Origin: Tenrec ecaudatus
Lineage: Eukaryota > Chordata > Mammalia > Afrosoricida > Tenrecidae
Length of the DNA stretch: 64,000 nt
Direction of reading: 5' to 3'
Assembly (NCBI RefSeq): GCF_050624435.1
Contig: NC_134546.1
Coordinates: 75,247,700 to 75,311,699 of the forward strand
The position numbers were made by a program, and so were the translations under genes. This document shows positions 10,863 to 23,569 of this stretch, one piece after another. Each line of letters starts with the position of its first letter. Positions within the stretch are counted from its first letter, which is position 1. A model generated the notes under the pieces. That model made no database searches and was not told the origin of the DNA. It saw nothing but the letters and a program-made list of their open reading frames with translations.

Positions 10863-11228
10863 GGATATCATTCCTGAGAATATGTCACTTTCTTCCTCTC
10901 CTTGAAGGTAGATTTCAGGTGAGTAGCTCAGGGATTGAAACCTGAAGTTTTGGGGATGCTTTATCTGAGCACAAGCCCCACTGTCTCCAGGTACAGCTGC
11001 AGGGGTTGGACCAGGACTTGTAAAACTCATAGATACTGTGCTCACTTGTTCTGTCTCTAGATTCTCTATAACCAGCTGTGGGTTGATATGCTATGGGGTG
11101 GTGAGAGGGCAGACTATATTCCCACTCTGATGTCCTGAGTGCACGTCCCCAGTGACCTCTTTCATCGTCACATTCATTGAACACTGAGCTCCATTGCTGT
11201 GCAGGTTATTGCTGTGCATCCCTGTGAA
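10863..11228 (+). pseudogene. heavily decayed IGHV (IGHV4-like)
   Basis: A leader-like stretch (about 10863-10917) ends at donor gtgag (about 10918). The V exon begins near 10978 with 'ccaggtacagctgcagggg' (QVQLQ-like). CDR1-side 'gattctctataaccagctgt' and CDR2-side 'actatattcccactctga' resemble the segment at 3277. Large deletions remove the WIRQ region and much of framework 3; the end 'ttattgctgtgca' retains Tyr-Cys-Cys-Ala. No convincing RSS follows. Confidence 0.75.
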
Positions 11229-11269
11229 AGGAGGCTGGGAGACGGCAGTGTGACTCCAGAACTCCAGGG

Positions 11270-13025
11270 GAAGAAAGCGGTCTGAGCTGCACTCTGCTCC
11301 ATCACTCTCTTGTCTGTGTATTCTTTGTTTTCCTTAAACATATTTTACATTATTGTTTAAAAGTGCTCCTTATTTTGTAATATAATTGTCTCCAAAAACT
11401 AATTCTTGCTTTATGATTTTCTTTTATTAGAGCATCTTCTTTGTGACCTTATTTATCATACTATTTATATCACATTTAATGACATTTCCTTAAATTTAGA
11501 TTTAAGAAAATTATAACATATTTAGATTTTTAACATAATCACCAGATTTAGAGATTCATATTTAACTTTATAATACCCATCTCTGTGCCAAGTGTGAATA
11601 ACATGTTGACGTTGTATCAATTATGACCCTTTTCTTATTCTTTTGTATTTTCCATTACTTTTTATGGATAGATGGGAACGTTCAGAGACAGTAAATATCA
11701 GAATATTATGTTATGTATGATGTTTTCCCTTGCAAACTGATTATAACCTAACTCCTGCTAGACTTTTATTGTCAAGATTTGTGAAAATATAGGCAATGCT
11801 CCATTTACAATTAACTACATGCAATGTCCATCAGAGTTAAAATTAGTTTTCACTAAAAATATCAAAGTATCAGATTCCTCTATAAAACTTCATTTTTGAT
11901 TTGAAGTTTGGTTTTGTCTTCACTTGCACTCTCTCTAGAGAGAAACTAGATTTTAACTTCCCCGATGCACCTTCTTGTTACTTTTACTTGATGGTGGTCA
12001 TGTTTGTGGCAGGGTTTGGACCAAGAGGCATTTCTCTTGTCTTTTGACTGAAGCTCATTCTTAGGCAGGCATCCTGAACCTGGATCTGAGCTATGACTTT
12101 CTAATGGTTCCTTTCCTCCTCAAAAGGTACTGGGCTAGCAGCTATGCCTGTCCTTATGTATGGAACAAAGTACCTTTTCTTCCAAGTTGTTCATTCCCTT
12201 GCTGCAGAAGGTTTTCACCAGCGTTTTCAGCTAAACATTTTATGTTATTCTCCAGATTGAAGACTTCATGCTTAAACAAAGCAAGAGAGGTGGTTCTCAT
12301 CATAATTTCAGACTTGTTCTGGCTTATATCAGGTGGGTATGGGATTTTATGAATTTATATCTAGACTTTCAATTGTTTTGTTCTGCTTAGAGTTAGGAGA
12401 GGTTGCATTTGAGCAGTGACTACTCTAGCCACATCAAGGGAAGAGAAGGAAATCTATATTTATTATCTACATCTTGAAAGAATGTTCTGCTATAAAACAA
12501 GTATTATCTTAAGTCTATCTATAATCCTGGGAGATCCTATTCACTTTAGCACAAGAAATGTCAAACTATTTATTAAATGTTTCAGGTTAACCTTTACAAA
12601 GTTTAAATGTCATCCAAGGCTTCTACTCCAATGAAATTAAGACCTTGGTCTTTTTTCTTCCTAATGGAAACTCTCCCTCTCTCAGAATATGATGTTTGTT
12701 GTTGCTGTTTTTAATGTTACTATGTTTACAATTGTTTTGGAGAAAAGTTTACAGAATGGACATGTTTGTTTTTGTGATTCGTGATGTTAAGAATATGAAT
12801 GCCTTTTTTCTTCTCTATTTTTGTTTTTTAACCTGAATAATAACTTTCTTAATAAAAATAAAGTGTTTGTATATATGTATTCATGTTCTAAGATGTTGAG
12901 CATTAAAATCAATTTATGCTGGCTAGATAAAAGCTTATGGGTTTATGCCCACATATAAACATAAGTGAACTAAGCTAAGTAAATGGGCATAAATATGGTC
13001 TGAAATCATTTTTATAATAAATACC
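11270..13025. other. AT-rich sequence without recognised genes
   Basis: Open frames are short and unsupported. The 82-codon frame at 12104-12352 has no family resemblance. Confidence 0.45.
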
Positions 13026-13300
13026 TTATGGTATATGAACTATATGGACAGGGCTGTGATCTATGTATCATGATCACATAACAAGAAATAATTTCCATCA
13101 AATCTTTCTAAGACATTCTTTTATGTGTGCACTATACATGTCTAAAATCATCATGATACAGACCTAGAGAACCTTATGCTGAGTGAAATTAGTCAATCTC
13201 AAAAGGGCAAATAGTATATTATATCACTATCAGCAAAAACATAAAGAAGAGCCTGAAACCTGTTCAGATTATGTAATTATTTACTATGAAACCCGAGGCA
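13026..13300 (+). repeat. old L1 3' end fragment (tentative)
   Basis: 'agagaaccttatgctgagtg' followed by 'aaattagtcaatctcaaaa' matches the conserved stretch near the 3' end of mammalian L1 ORF2. Boundaries are uncertain. Confidence 0.45.
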
Positions 13301-14575
13301 TTGTTGTAACATGACTTATTAATGCTAATATATTATTTATTACTTGCTCAGTTGTATATCTTAAAAGAAATAATACTTCTTTAGTTGAGACTCCACCTTG
13401 AATGGGAACGTTTTGTCACTTAGCAGGAAATGTGAAAGACCAAATAACTTCAGCTACCCAGAAGCATCTCAGCATTACCCCTACTTAATAGTCTCCTACA
13501 ATGCTATTATTAAAGGAATGGAACTATTCCATTGAACTTAAAGCTGAAAGTCCTTGGTATGGGAGGCGTAGGTGACTGCTATCCCAAAGCCATAGACTTC
13601 AGAGTATGATCCAAGGATTTCAAATGGTAACGTCAAGAGCATCAGAGAGAATGGTATTAGAGGTTCAATTCTGTATCTATGTTGAAGTTCTTGACTTTGG
13701 ACTCTCCCGTACACACCGCCCACCCCACACACACACATCTCTCAAAATAAAAGAACCAAAAACCCTTCACCTGCCTTTGCAGAGTTCTCAGGTGAAATCC
13801 AGGAGTTATTATATTTGATTAATGTTTGTTATGTAATGGGGCTTTGCTCGAGGGTGGGATAATTAATCTAATCTTCTGATTTTGCATCCTTCTTTTTTTT
13901 GCATCCTTCTTAACGGGGAATTTTGAACCTATTTCTGAGGTGTGATCTTATAAGCATCCATGTTTCTCCCTCAGGGGCAATCATGGACCCAGGAAACATG
14001 TCTGACACTATTCTAGGATATAGCTTCTATTTTTTATCCCTAATCTCGGCCTCCACTGCCCACCCCACCACCAACTGCAGTAGTTTACCACATGTGACCA
14101 CCACTTCCTGTTTTGGTGTCATTTGCTTGTACACTTAGGCATTTATTTCTTATGGATGAGAGGGGTTATAGTCTGGTAAAAATCCTTATGGTTTCCCATG
14201 TTTCTCCTAGTCTCTATGAGGTTTCACCAGTAAACTTGTATAATAGGAAATTTTATATATTTCCAAATATAATTGCCTACTACTTCCTTCAGAATAGTCA
14301 TATCTGGCCCTCAATTATCTTTCTTATAACATGGATAGACAAGAGGATGCATTACGTAGCTGATGAAAACCAGCCTAGGCCAACCCTTCAACTCTAGGAG
14401 AGGTCACAGCCATGGACTGCCCAGGTCTCCCCATTCACTAAACAGGTATGATTATACACAAGTCACCGTGAAGTTGGATGGCCTGAGATTACCCAGTTAC
14501 AATTTTAAGAAGAAAAAGATGATGATGAAAAGAGAGATAAACAATGGATATGTATGATGGTTTCCTGGGAAGAAT
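13301..14575. other. no recognised feature upstream of an IGHV3 relic
   Basis: Contains a short CA-rich tract near 13725-13735 and no identifiable V leader, so the exon at 14592 appears to have lost its first exon. Open frames here are small and overlapping. Confidence 0.4.
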
Positions 14576-14591
14576 GTCTTTGTTTGCAGAT

Positions 14592-14890
14592 GTCCAGGGA
14601 AAGGTGCAGCTGATAGAGTCTGGGGAAGGCTTGAGACAGAAGAAGGCATATCTCAGACTCTCTTGACCTGCCTCTGCATTCAGCACCAGCAAGTATGGCA
14701 TGGACTACATCGTCCAGTGCCAAGGAAGGGCCTGCAGTTCATCTCAGTTACTGGTATTGTTAGTACTAAATCCTACATACACTCGATGAATGGCTGAATT
14801 GCAGTCCCCAGAGACAATGGCAAGGACATTCCCCATATTCAAATGGTCAGGCTCAAAGTTAAGGACACAGCCTTGGATCACAGGAACAGA
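14592..14890 (+). pseudogene. IGHV3-like pseudogene, V exon
   Basis: Acceptor tttgtttgcag ends at 14591. The exon then reads like L-PART2 followed by 'gtgcagctgatagagtctgg' (VQLxESG). 'ctcagactctcttgacctgc' covers the first-Cys region, mutated from the normal LSCA; 'atggcatggactacatcgtc' stands where Trp-Val-Arg would be, and 'ccagagacaatggcaagga' is SRDNGKD of framework 3. A deletion and substitutions destroy the second Cys region; a stop occurs at the CDR2/FR3 border ('gaatggctga'). No leader exon is found upstream. Confidence 0.85.
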
Positions 14891-14930
14891 CACAGTAAAG
14901 GGAATCATTCAATATGCACACCTTCCTACA
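14891..14930 (+). promoter_or_regulatory. decayed RSS
   Basis: CACAGTA (14891-14897) keeps the first six heptamer bases. The following spacer resembles that of the other segments only at its start (aaggga), and 23 bp on there is no acceptable nonamer. Confidence 0.5.
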
Positions 14931-15593
14931 GGGAGATAGTGGGCTTCAGTGTGTGCTCAGGACTCCCAGCCCCAGGGCTCAGTTCCAGCAGACGGATCAG
15001 AGAGGAGTTAAAAACTGGCTTTCTGTCAGTGACTGGGGCTTCCACACTATCTTACTATTTTCCTTGAGGACAACCCTGGAAGTGTGAGTTTTTATCAAAC
15101 AGTGAATTTGAAACATTTCATTGCAATATGAGTAATCCTTCTTCTATTTCCAAAGAGCAGAAGGCCACACATGGAGGCACATCATGCAGCGGGAACAAGG
15201 CAAAGCTGAAGGATCTGTCAGCCCTGATGCAAATCTGGCCCCAGTAACTGGTATTGGGAGGAGAGGATACAGGATGGTGAACATTTCCCTAAAATTTGCT
15301 GAGTCCTGGATAGACCAGCAATAGCACAATTGTATCCTCAAGTCACAACTGCTCATCACAGTTGTCAGGTGGGTCTCCAAAACTAGGTCCTGCTGCCATC
15401 CTCAGCCCTGTGAGTCTGGACAGAAGAGGTGATGGGCTTCTGAGGACACATTAGGGAGTCCTGGAGTAGTGTGCTCCAGTGCTTGAAGCAAAGACAGGTG
15501 TTTTTCTCCATTAAAACTCTTGTCTACAGTTTCCCTTGTAGTATTGATTGTATAGTACCCCAAAGTATTTATAAGGTATCAGATCTTGCAGAC
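14931..15593. other. IGHV 3' flank and unassigned sequence
   Basis: 14931-15060 resembles IGHV 3' flanking sequence. An isolated octamer ATGCAAAT (15227-15234) has no leader or V exon after it. Confidence 0.4.
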
Positions 15594-15791
15594 CAGTGGT
15601 TGTCCACTGTGCGTGCTAATTCTCCAACCCTTTAATACAGTTCCTGATGTTGGGGTGACACAACCAACCATAAAATTATTTTCGTTGTTACTTCCTAACT
15701 GTAATTTTGCTACTGTTATGAATCAAGTGACCCCTGTGAAAGGGTAATTCAATGCCCAAAGGGGTTGAGACCCACAGGTTGAAAACCACTG
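15594..15791 (+). mobile_element. non-autonomous hAT element, SPIN-like
   Basis: A 198-bp element starts CAGTGGTTG and ends AACCACTG, inverted ends of hAT type. It is flanked by an 8-bp target duplication with one mismatch (TTGCAGAC at 15586-15593, TTGTAGAC at 15792-15799). Inside, 'ccataaaattattttcgttg' and 'actgtaattttgctactgtt' are hallmarks of the SPIN/URR1 group of hAT MITEs. No transposase is encoded. SPIN is known from tenrec by horizontal transfer; the subfamily call is from memory. Confidence 0.85.
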
Positions 15792-15799
15792 TTGTAGAC

Positions 15800-16349
15800 C
15801 ATACTAATCTAAAAATTCTATTTCATAATTTTTATTTAAATATAAATGAAAATCAACAATTTTAATATAACTTTCACTTTACCTCATGACTTTCAGGAGA
15901 CACTCAGGAACCATGATGGAAGGATTCTCAGTCCAAAGGAGAGATCCAGGTTCTAGAATGAGGTCCAGGCCCTCAACCCTGTATGCATTCCTAGCTTACA
16001 GCCAAGACAGCATGCCAGACTTAAGACAAAGCCATCTTGGAAGAAAAGACTCCATTCATCTGTTGAGCTTTTCAATCAGGCACTAGATAAGATTTGGAAT
16101 GGGATCTTCTCCATGCCATCTCTTAGTCATAGAGTCAGAGAAACAAACAAAAAATAACAAAGTAGTTAGAATTTTAACCTGCACATTTTTATTCTTGTTT
16201 ACCGATTAACAGAACACAACATCAGCAAATTTGATTGTATTTTCCTTGGAATCATATTTTCTACCATCATTCCACATTTAAGAATATTGGGAGGGTTAGT
16301 ACACCTTGAGTATGACTGACCAAATCTAACTCCAAGCATCATTTAAAAC
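15800..16349. other. no recognised feature
   Basis: Unique-looking sequence. The frame at 15886-16086 shows no family similarity. Confidence 0.4.
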
Positions 16350-16560
16350 TATTGTATGTAGGTTCACAGTGAATCAAAACTGACTACCGGTCACCTCACA
16401 ATTATACAGCATCATGAAAACAATATCTGCTACATTTGAGGCTAGTGTTGCTGTCGCTGTATCAATGCACCTCCCTGAGGACTTTCAGAAGGAACTGTCT
16501 CCTCCATGGTCATTTCAGTAAACACATCACATCTTCAGAGTATCAGACTATAGTATGAAG
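16350..16560 (-). repeat. RTE-clade LINE fragment, reverse orientation
   Basis: Contains 'tgttgctgtcgctgtatcaat', 'gaaggaactgtctcctccatg' and neighbouring motifs comparable with the antisense RTE copies at 4230 and 5275. Strongly diverged. Confidence 0.5.
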
Positions 16561-16799
16561 ACACTGCCACCCATGACTATGGAAGAAACAGTGAAAACTC
16601 ACGTCCTAAAAAGCCAGAAACCAAGGACAGAGGGAATGACTCTGACAATTTGTTTGCTGTCCCTTTTTTGTTGTTTTCACTTAGTGGTTAAAGTTTTGTG
16701 GGGGGAAAAACAACGTTTCATTTCCTGTGAAATATTTTCAGTTTGGGGCTGTTAATCAGCTCCACAAAATGGGAGGAAGCATTCTCTTTCACTCAAATC

Positions 16800-16960
16800 A
16801 TACAATTAGGCCATAAACGCGGTCACTGAGTCAATTCTAACTCATAGGAGCATTGTAGGGTCTGGATTGTAAATTATTTGGTGGCAGACCCTTTAATCAT
16901 TCTTCCAAGAAGCTGGAATTCAGGTGGTCAATGCCCCACCCACCATGCACCCAGGATTTC
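16800..16960 (-). repeat. AfroSINE, reverse orientation
   Basis: 'cactgagtcaattctaactc' followed by 'ataggagcattgtagggtct' is the antisense of the AfroSINE body. The tRNA-like head is weak. Confidence 0.6.
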
Positions 16961-17879
16961 TATATGCTCATAGCAATTAAACAAAACAAAACTAGTACTG
17001 CTTTAGTATCCATGGGGGTGATTTTGATTCACTGTGTCCCATTGTGCCCAGTGCAGAAATGCATTTGTATTTTAAAGGCTGAGACCTTTGGGAACTAATT
17101 CACTAAGCCTGACTTCCAAGGCCTTCTGGGTGAATCACCAGCCATTTGGTTCGCATGCAGTGCTTAAGACCTTCTCTGAAGCTTGACTCATATGCCCCCG
17201 TTTTAGAATTTTGAAAATGCTGTCCAGGCCTCTTTCATCACTAAAGTATGTAACCTCTTTCCCCTCCACACCCAGTTTTGCCCCTTCACATTGTATTACT
17301 ACCCAAATAGCAATATCCTTCTGTTCTAAGAATGTGCCCTTTGTCCCATACTCCATTCCACCCTACTTCACAAAGTTAAGAAAATTAACGCTTATCTTAG
17401 CTTCCATAAACTGCTTTCTGAAAGGGAATGTTGAGTCCCAACCCTTCCCTGCTTATCCACTGAAAGATATGTACTATCCTCAACCCCTCCTGGTTGCCAA
17501 ACTGGCTGTGGTTTCTGTGCTTCTCTTTCCTGCAGTTCCTCTCTCCCCACATGGTCAAATTATCCATTAGATATAAAAGGAGATAAGGGTCTTCCAGGAC
17601 AAGGAACTAATATGCTGCAAGGCACTCAACCCTGTGGAAGATACTGACTGACTCACTGTGGCCAAAGGATCAACGTCCACCAAGAACAAGCAGGAGACCA
17701 CCATATAGCCCATCTCTACCCAGAAGCCAATGTGCCAGGAACAATTTCCAAGACAACAGGACTTCAGAGAAAAAGAAGACAAGTTAGAAACTCTCCACAC
17801 AAACAGAGCACACTAATATGAAGGGAGATAGGAGAACATTCAAAACACAAGACAGGGCATGACAACAATGAATCCACAG
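16961..17879. other. no recognised gene before the long L1
   Basis: A 119-codon open frame (17211-17570) has no known motif and is opposed by overlapping frames. 17580-17879 is A-rich and may be L1 sequence ahead of ORF2, but I cannot place an ORF1. Confidence 0.4.
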
Positions 17880-19254
17880 ATTGTGATAATAATTCTGAAA
17901 ACCAATGGACTCAATTCATACATTAAAAGAAAAAGCCTGGAAAACTGGCTCAAAGAACATAATCTATCAAATCTATTGCCTGCAACAGACACATCTTAAG
18001 TGCACAGACAAAAATAAACTAAGAATAAAGGGCTGGTGGAATGTATACCAAGATAATGGCAACTTAAAAAAAAGCAGGGGTGGCAATCTTAATCTCAGAC
18101 AACATGAACCTCAAGGTTCAAACCATTAAAAGAGACAAGGAGGGACACCACACAATGCTCAAAGGCTCAGTAAACCAAGAAAGAGTTAGCATATTAAATA
18201 TATATGCGCCCAACAGTGGAGTGGCAAATTGCGTTAAACAAACTAAAAAGATGAAAAACTAAATCACGGATTCAATAATCAAAGTAGTTGACTTTAACAC
18301 TCCGCTATCAGAGAAAGACTGATTACTGGGAAAGAAGCTCAGCAAAGAGGCTATAGACCTAAACAATGCAATTAGGCCAAAAAAATGTAATTATGCAACT
18401 GGGCCTGATAGACATTTATAGAGTTTTCCATCCAAACGCAAAAAAAAAGAAAACATACTTCTCAAGCCCACATAGATCATTTTCAAGAATAGAGCATATG
18501 CTGGGACACAAGTAAATCTTGAGTAAATTCAAACACAGATGTTATTTAGACATCTTTCTCATGTCACCATGATATAAAGCTGGAGATTAATAAAAGGACG
18601 TCCAGAAAAGCAAGGGCAATCAATTGGAGGATGAAAAACAATCTCCTGCGACATGAATGGGTACAGGTCCAGATTAGACAGGATATTAGGAAGTTTCTAG
18701 AAACGTATGAGTACAAGAATATCAAAACTTATGGGATTCTGCGAAGGCAGTTATGAGAGGTAGATTGATATCATTAAACACATATATGATAAAAAGAAGA
18801 GAGACTTATGTCAGGCACATCATCACCAAACCTCCAGAAACTAGAACAGAGTCAGCAGGACAACCCCTCCAATAGCAAAAGAAAAGAAATAATAAAAATC
18901 AGGGAAGAGTTAAACCAGTGGGAAGACAAGAGAACGATGTAAAAGATATATGCAGCTAAAAGCTGGTTCTATGAAAGGATCGACAGAATTGACAGACCAC
19001 TGGCGAATCAGACAAAGGACAGAAAGGAGAAAACATCAATAGCCAGGATGAGGGATGAAACAGGATTAATTACAACAGACCCCAATGAGATTAAAAGGAC
19101 AATCACAAAGTACTATGACGATCTGTATTCTAATGAATTCAGAAATGTGGAAGACATGGATAGCTACTTGGAAAAAGAGTCCCTCCTTAGATTATCTCAG
19201 ACAGAGGTCAAGAACCTCAACAAACCCATAGCACAAGAAACAGAAAGGGTCATC

Positions 19255-19268
19255 AAGAAGCTACCAAC
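19255..19268. repeat. target-site duplication, left copy
   Basis: AAGAAGCTACCAAC, repeated exactly at 19991-20004 on the other side of the DDA1 retrocopy. It is part of the interrupted L1 ORF2. Confidence 0.92.
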
Positions 19269-19990
<722 letters not shown>

Positions 19991-20004
19991 AAGAAGCTAC
20001 CAAC
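19991..20004. repeat. target-site duplication, right copy
   Basis: AAGAAGCTACCAAC, identical to 19255-19268; L1 ORF2 resumes immediately after (KKFSGPDGFTAEFYQ-like). Confidence 0.92.
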
Positions 20005-23000
20005 AAAAAAATTCTCTGGGCCAGATGGCTTCACAGCAGAATTTTACCAAGAATTCCATTAAGAGTTGACTCTGATACCCCAGAAAGTATTCCAAAACAT
20101 AGAAAAGGATGACAAACTCCCAAACTTATTCTACGAAGCCAGCATAACTTTGATACCCAAACAGGGCAAAGACCCCACAGGTATAGAGAATTACAGACCA
20201 ATATCTCTAATGAACATACATGGAAAAATCCTTAACAAAATATTGGCCAATAGAATACAAAAGTATATAAACATATCATCTACCACAAACAGGTAAGATT
20301 CATCCCAGGATGCAGGGATGGTTTAACATGTGAAAAACCATCAATATTATATATCACATCAAGAAAAACAGGGTAAAAAAGGCATATAATATCCATAGAT
20401 GCAGAAAAAGCATTTGACAACATCTAACACCCATTCCTAATTAAGACACTCACAAAGATAGGAATGGAAGATAAATTCCTCAAGCTGATACAAGCTGTCT
20501 AAGAAAAGCTAACAGCTAATATCATAGTTAATAGAGAAAAGACAAAAACAATCCCACTGAAAAATGGTACAAGACTAGGATGTTCCTTGTCCCCACTTCT
20601 ATTCAATATCGTACTGGAGGTTCTAGCTAACAACATAAGACAGCAGAAGGGATCCAAATGTGAGAAGAGGAGGTGAAACCACCGCTATTGACAAATGACA
20701 TGATCCGGTATTGAAAACCCCAAAAGTCCCACAATGGGAGTATTTACAGCAATAGAAGAATATGGAAAAGTGGCAGGATACAAGATCAACAAAGAGAAGT
20801 CGGTAGGATTGCTATACACACCAGACAGGGCCATGGAAGAGGAAATCAGGAAGGCAGTACCCTTCACAATAGCCAAGAACAAACTGAAATACCCAGGACT
20901 ATATGTAACAAAATATCCTAAAGAACTATACAAGGAAAATTACAAAATCCCACTATAGGAAACCTAAAGCGACCTCCACAAATAGAAGAACATCCCAAGC
21001 TCATGGATTGGAAGGCTCAACATAGTAAAGAGACAATCTTACCCAAGGCACTTTACAAGCTCAATACTATTTTGATTCAAATACCAACAACCTACTTCAA
21101 TGAATTGGAAAAACCAATCACTATGTTCTTATGGAAAGGGAAGAAGCCCAGAATTAGTAGAGAACTCCTCAAGAAGGACAACGTTAGAGGACTCACCTTA
21201 CCTGATTTTAATATGTATTACATAGCTACAGTGGTCAAAACAGCATGGAACTATTACAATGGCAGCTACTCAGAGCAGTCGAAAAGAATAAAAAGCCCAG
21301 GAATAAAACCATCAGCATATATAAAATTGATCTTCGACAAGGGTCCCAAAACCAGCAAGTGGGAAGTGTATGCCTTTTTAACAAGTGATGCTGGAAAAAA
21401 TAGATATCCACATGTAGAAAAATGAAACAAGACGTTTACCTCACCTCCTGCACAAGACTAAACTCAAGGTAGATCACGGACCTAGAAGAAAAACACCAAA
21501 CCATCAGGACCATCAAAGAAGGAATCGGGGGAAACCTAAGATCATTGGCCTTGGGAATGCATAGACTCACTGAAATAGAGAAGGGCACACACACAGGTGA
21601 ACTGGAAATTGACAAATGGGATTTAATAAAAATAAAACCCTGTGTGCCTCAAAAGACTTCACCAAGAGGGTGACAAAACAACCCACAGACTGGGAGAGGA
21701 ATTTAGTAAAGACATATAGGACAAAGGGCTCATTACTAAAATCTACAACACCTTCATGACCTGAAAAAAGAGGAAAACAGTTAACCCCCTATGGAAGTGG
21801 GCAAAATAACTGAAAAGAACTTTCACTAGGGAAGAGATCCAAAAGGGCCAAAAAGCATATGAGAGTGTTCCCATTCATTAGCCGTAAGAGAAATGCAAAT
21901 TACAACCATGAGATAACACCTGACACTCCCAAGCCTAGCCGAAATCAGAGAGCAACAAGTGTTGGAGGGGTTGTGGTGAAGCAGGAACCCTCTTCCATTT
22001 CTGGTGGTCATGTAGATATGTACAGCCACTGTGGCAAGCAATCTGGAGATACTTAAAGAAAATGGAAATTGATCAACTTTATGACCCAGTCATCCCTCTA
22101 CTGGGCATATACCCAGAGGAGGTAACAAAGAAAACACGACCAGTCATCTGCACTCCAATGTTTACTGAGGCACAATTCACAATTTCAAAGACATAGAAAC
22201 AGCCTAAGTTTCCATTGATAGACCAGGGGATTAGTAAGCTCTGGCACAAACTATGGAGTATGATACAGCACTGAAAAGCACAAACAATCACATGAAACAC
22301 GGCGTTTCATGGGATTGGAAGGAATCATGTTAAGTGAGGTAAGTCAATCTCAAAAAGACAGGTATGAGGCCCCTGAGGTAAGTACAATCAGCACTGCAGG
22401 AATAGAATAGACACTTATCTCTCAATACATGTGTGGGATTATAGGTAGTTGGGAGATCAGACAAAACCCAGGAAGGTACATGTGAGTCCAACATAAATAA
22501 GGGGAAAGGAGGCAGGAGAATGTGGGTGGGGAGAAAGTGAGATGATGACAGGGGCAGAACAGGGCACTAACCCACCCGAGGGGAGAGTATTGGTTGTGTC
22601 CCCACAGAATCGTAATGTGCATACAGAACCCAAGATGATGCGCCAAACCAGGGGGGCAATTAACAGGTGGGGGAATCCATAAAAAGACTGTTCTATAGGG
22701 TTAGCCCCAACCAGAACCAGCCTGATCCCCACCATGGAAGGGTGTGCCACAGAGAATGACTAGACATTTTGATGGGGGAAATAAACTGCCCTGCCATGCT
22801 CAGAAGGAAGCAGAAGCAAATGAAGGGGGAGGAAGGGAGTGGAGCGCAACCTGGACCACCAAGCCCTGAGGATAATAGCCCTGCTCAGAGGAGCCATTGC
22901 ACAGAGAGGACTTTATGACCTGCTCCATCATGAAACATGACACCCGCGCGGACCCATAGCCCTACATGGGACAACACTGAAGACACAGGGTAGGATTTGT

Positions 23001-23173
23001 GCTTGAGCTGACCCCACCAAAGCAAAACACTAAGGGCGTACAGAGCAAACTTATCCCAAGGGGATATAAAAAAATAGACTTTGAGGCCAGGGCGTGGCAC
23101 CCCATCAGACCTGACAGGAAAACACTCCTAAAGGTCAACAGACCTTAGACCATTTATAGACTTTCCTTTTTTT

Positions 23174-23569
23174 TTTAATTTTTTATTTTAACAATTTATT
23201 GGGGCTGATACAATTCTTTTCACAGTTCATACATATACATATATCAATTGTATAAAGCACATCTGTACAGTCTTTGCCCTAATCATTTTTTTCTCTTTTC
23301 TTCTTTTACATTTTATTAGGGACTCAAACAACTCTTACCACAATCCATACATATACATACATCAATTGTATAAAGCACATCCATACATTCCCTGCCCCAA
23401 TCATTCTCAAGGCATTTGCTCTCCACTTAAGCCCCTTGCATCAGGTCCTCTTAGCAGAGAAGGGGGGAAGGGAGACTCCGGATAGGACAAGATATGACAA
23501 AATAACGAGGTATAAATTACCAAGGGCATATGAGAGAGGGGGGAATGGGGAAGGAGGGGGGGGAAAGAG
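23174..23569 (-). mobile_element. 5'-inverted L1 insert nested in the L1 3'UTR
   Basis: Flanked by the 15-bp duplication GACTTTCCTTTTTTT (23159-23173 and 23570-23584). From the left come a poly-T, an antisense L1 3' tip, and a second antisense tip (from about 23291). From about 23451 there is a sense-orientation 3'UTR piece ('gggagactccggataggac'). The final switch of strand is the signature of twin priming during L1 insertion. Confidence 0.8.

Noticed and set aside
15227-15234. Octamer ATGCAAAT as an IGHV promoter
   Set aside because: No leader exon or V exon follows within 300 bp; a chance match or a relic.
17211-17570. 119-codon open frame
   Set aside because: No family resemblance, no splice or promoter context, and an overlapping opposite frame. 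Not supportable as a gene.
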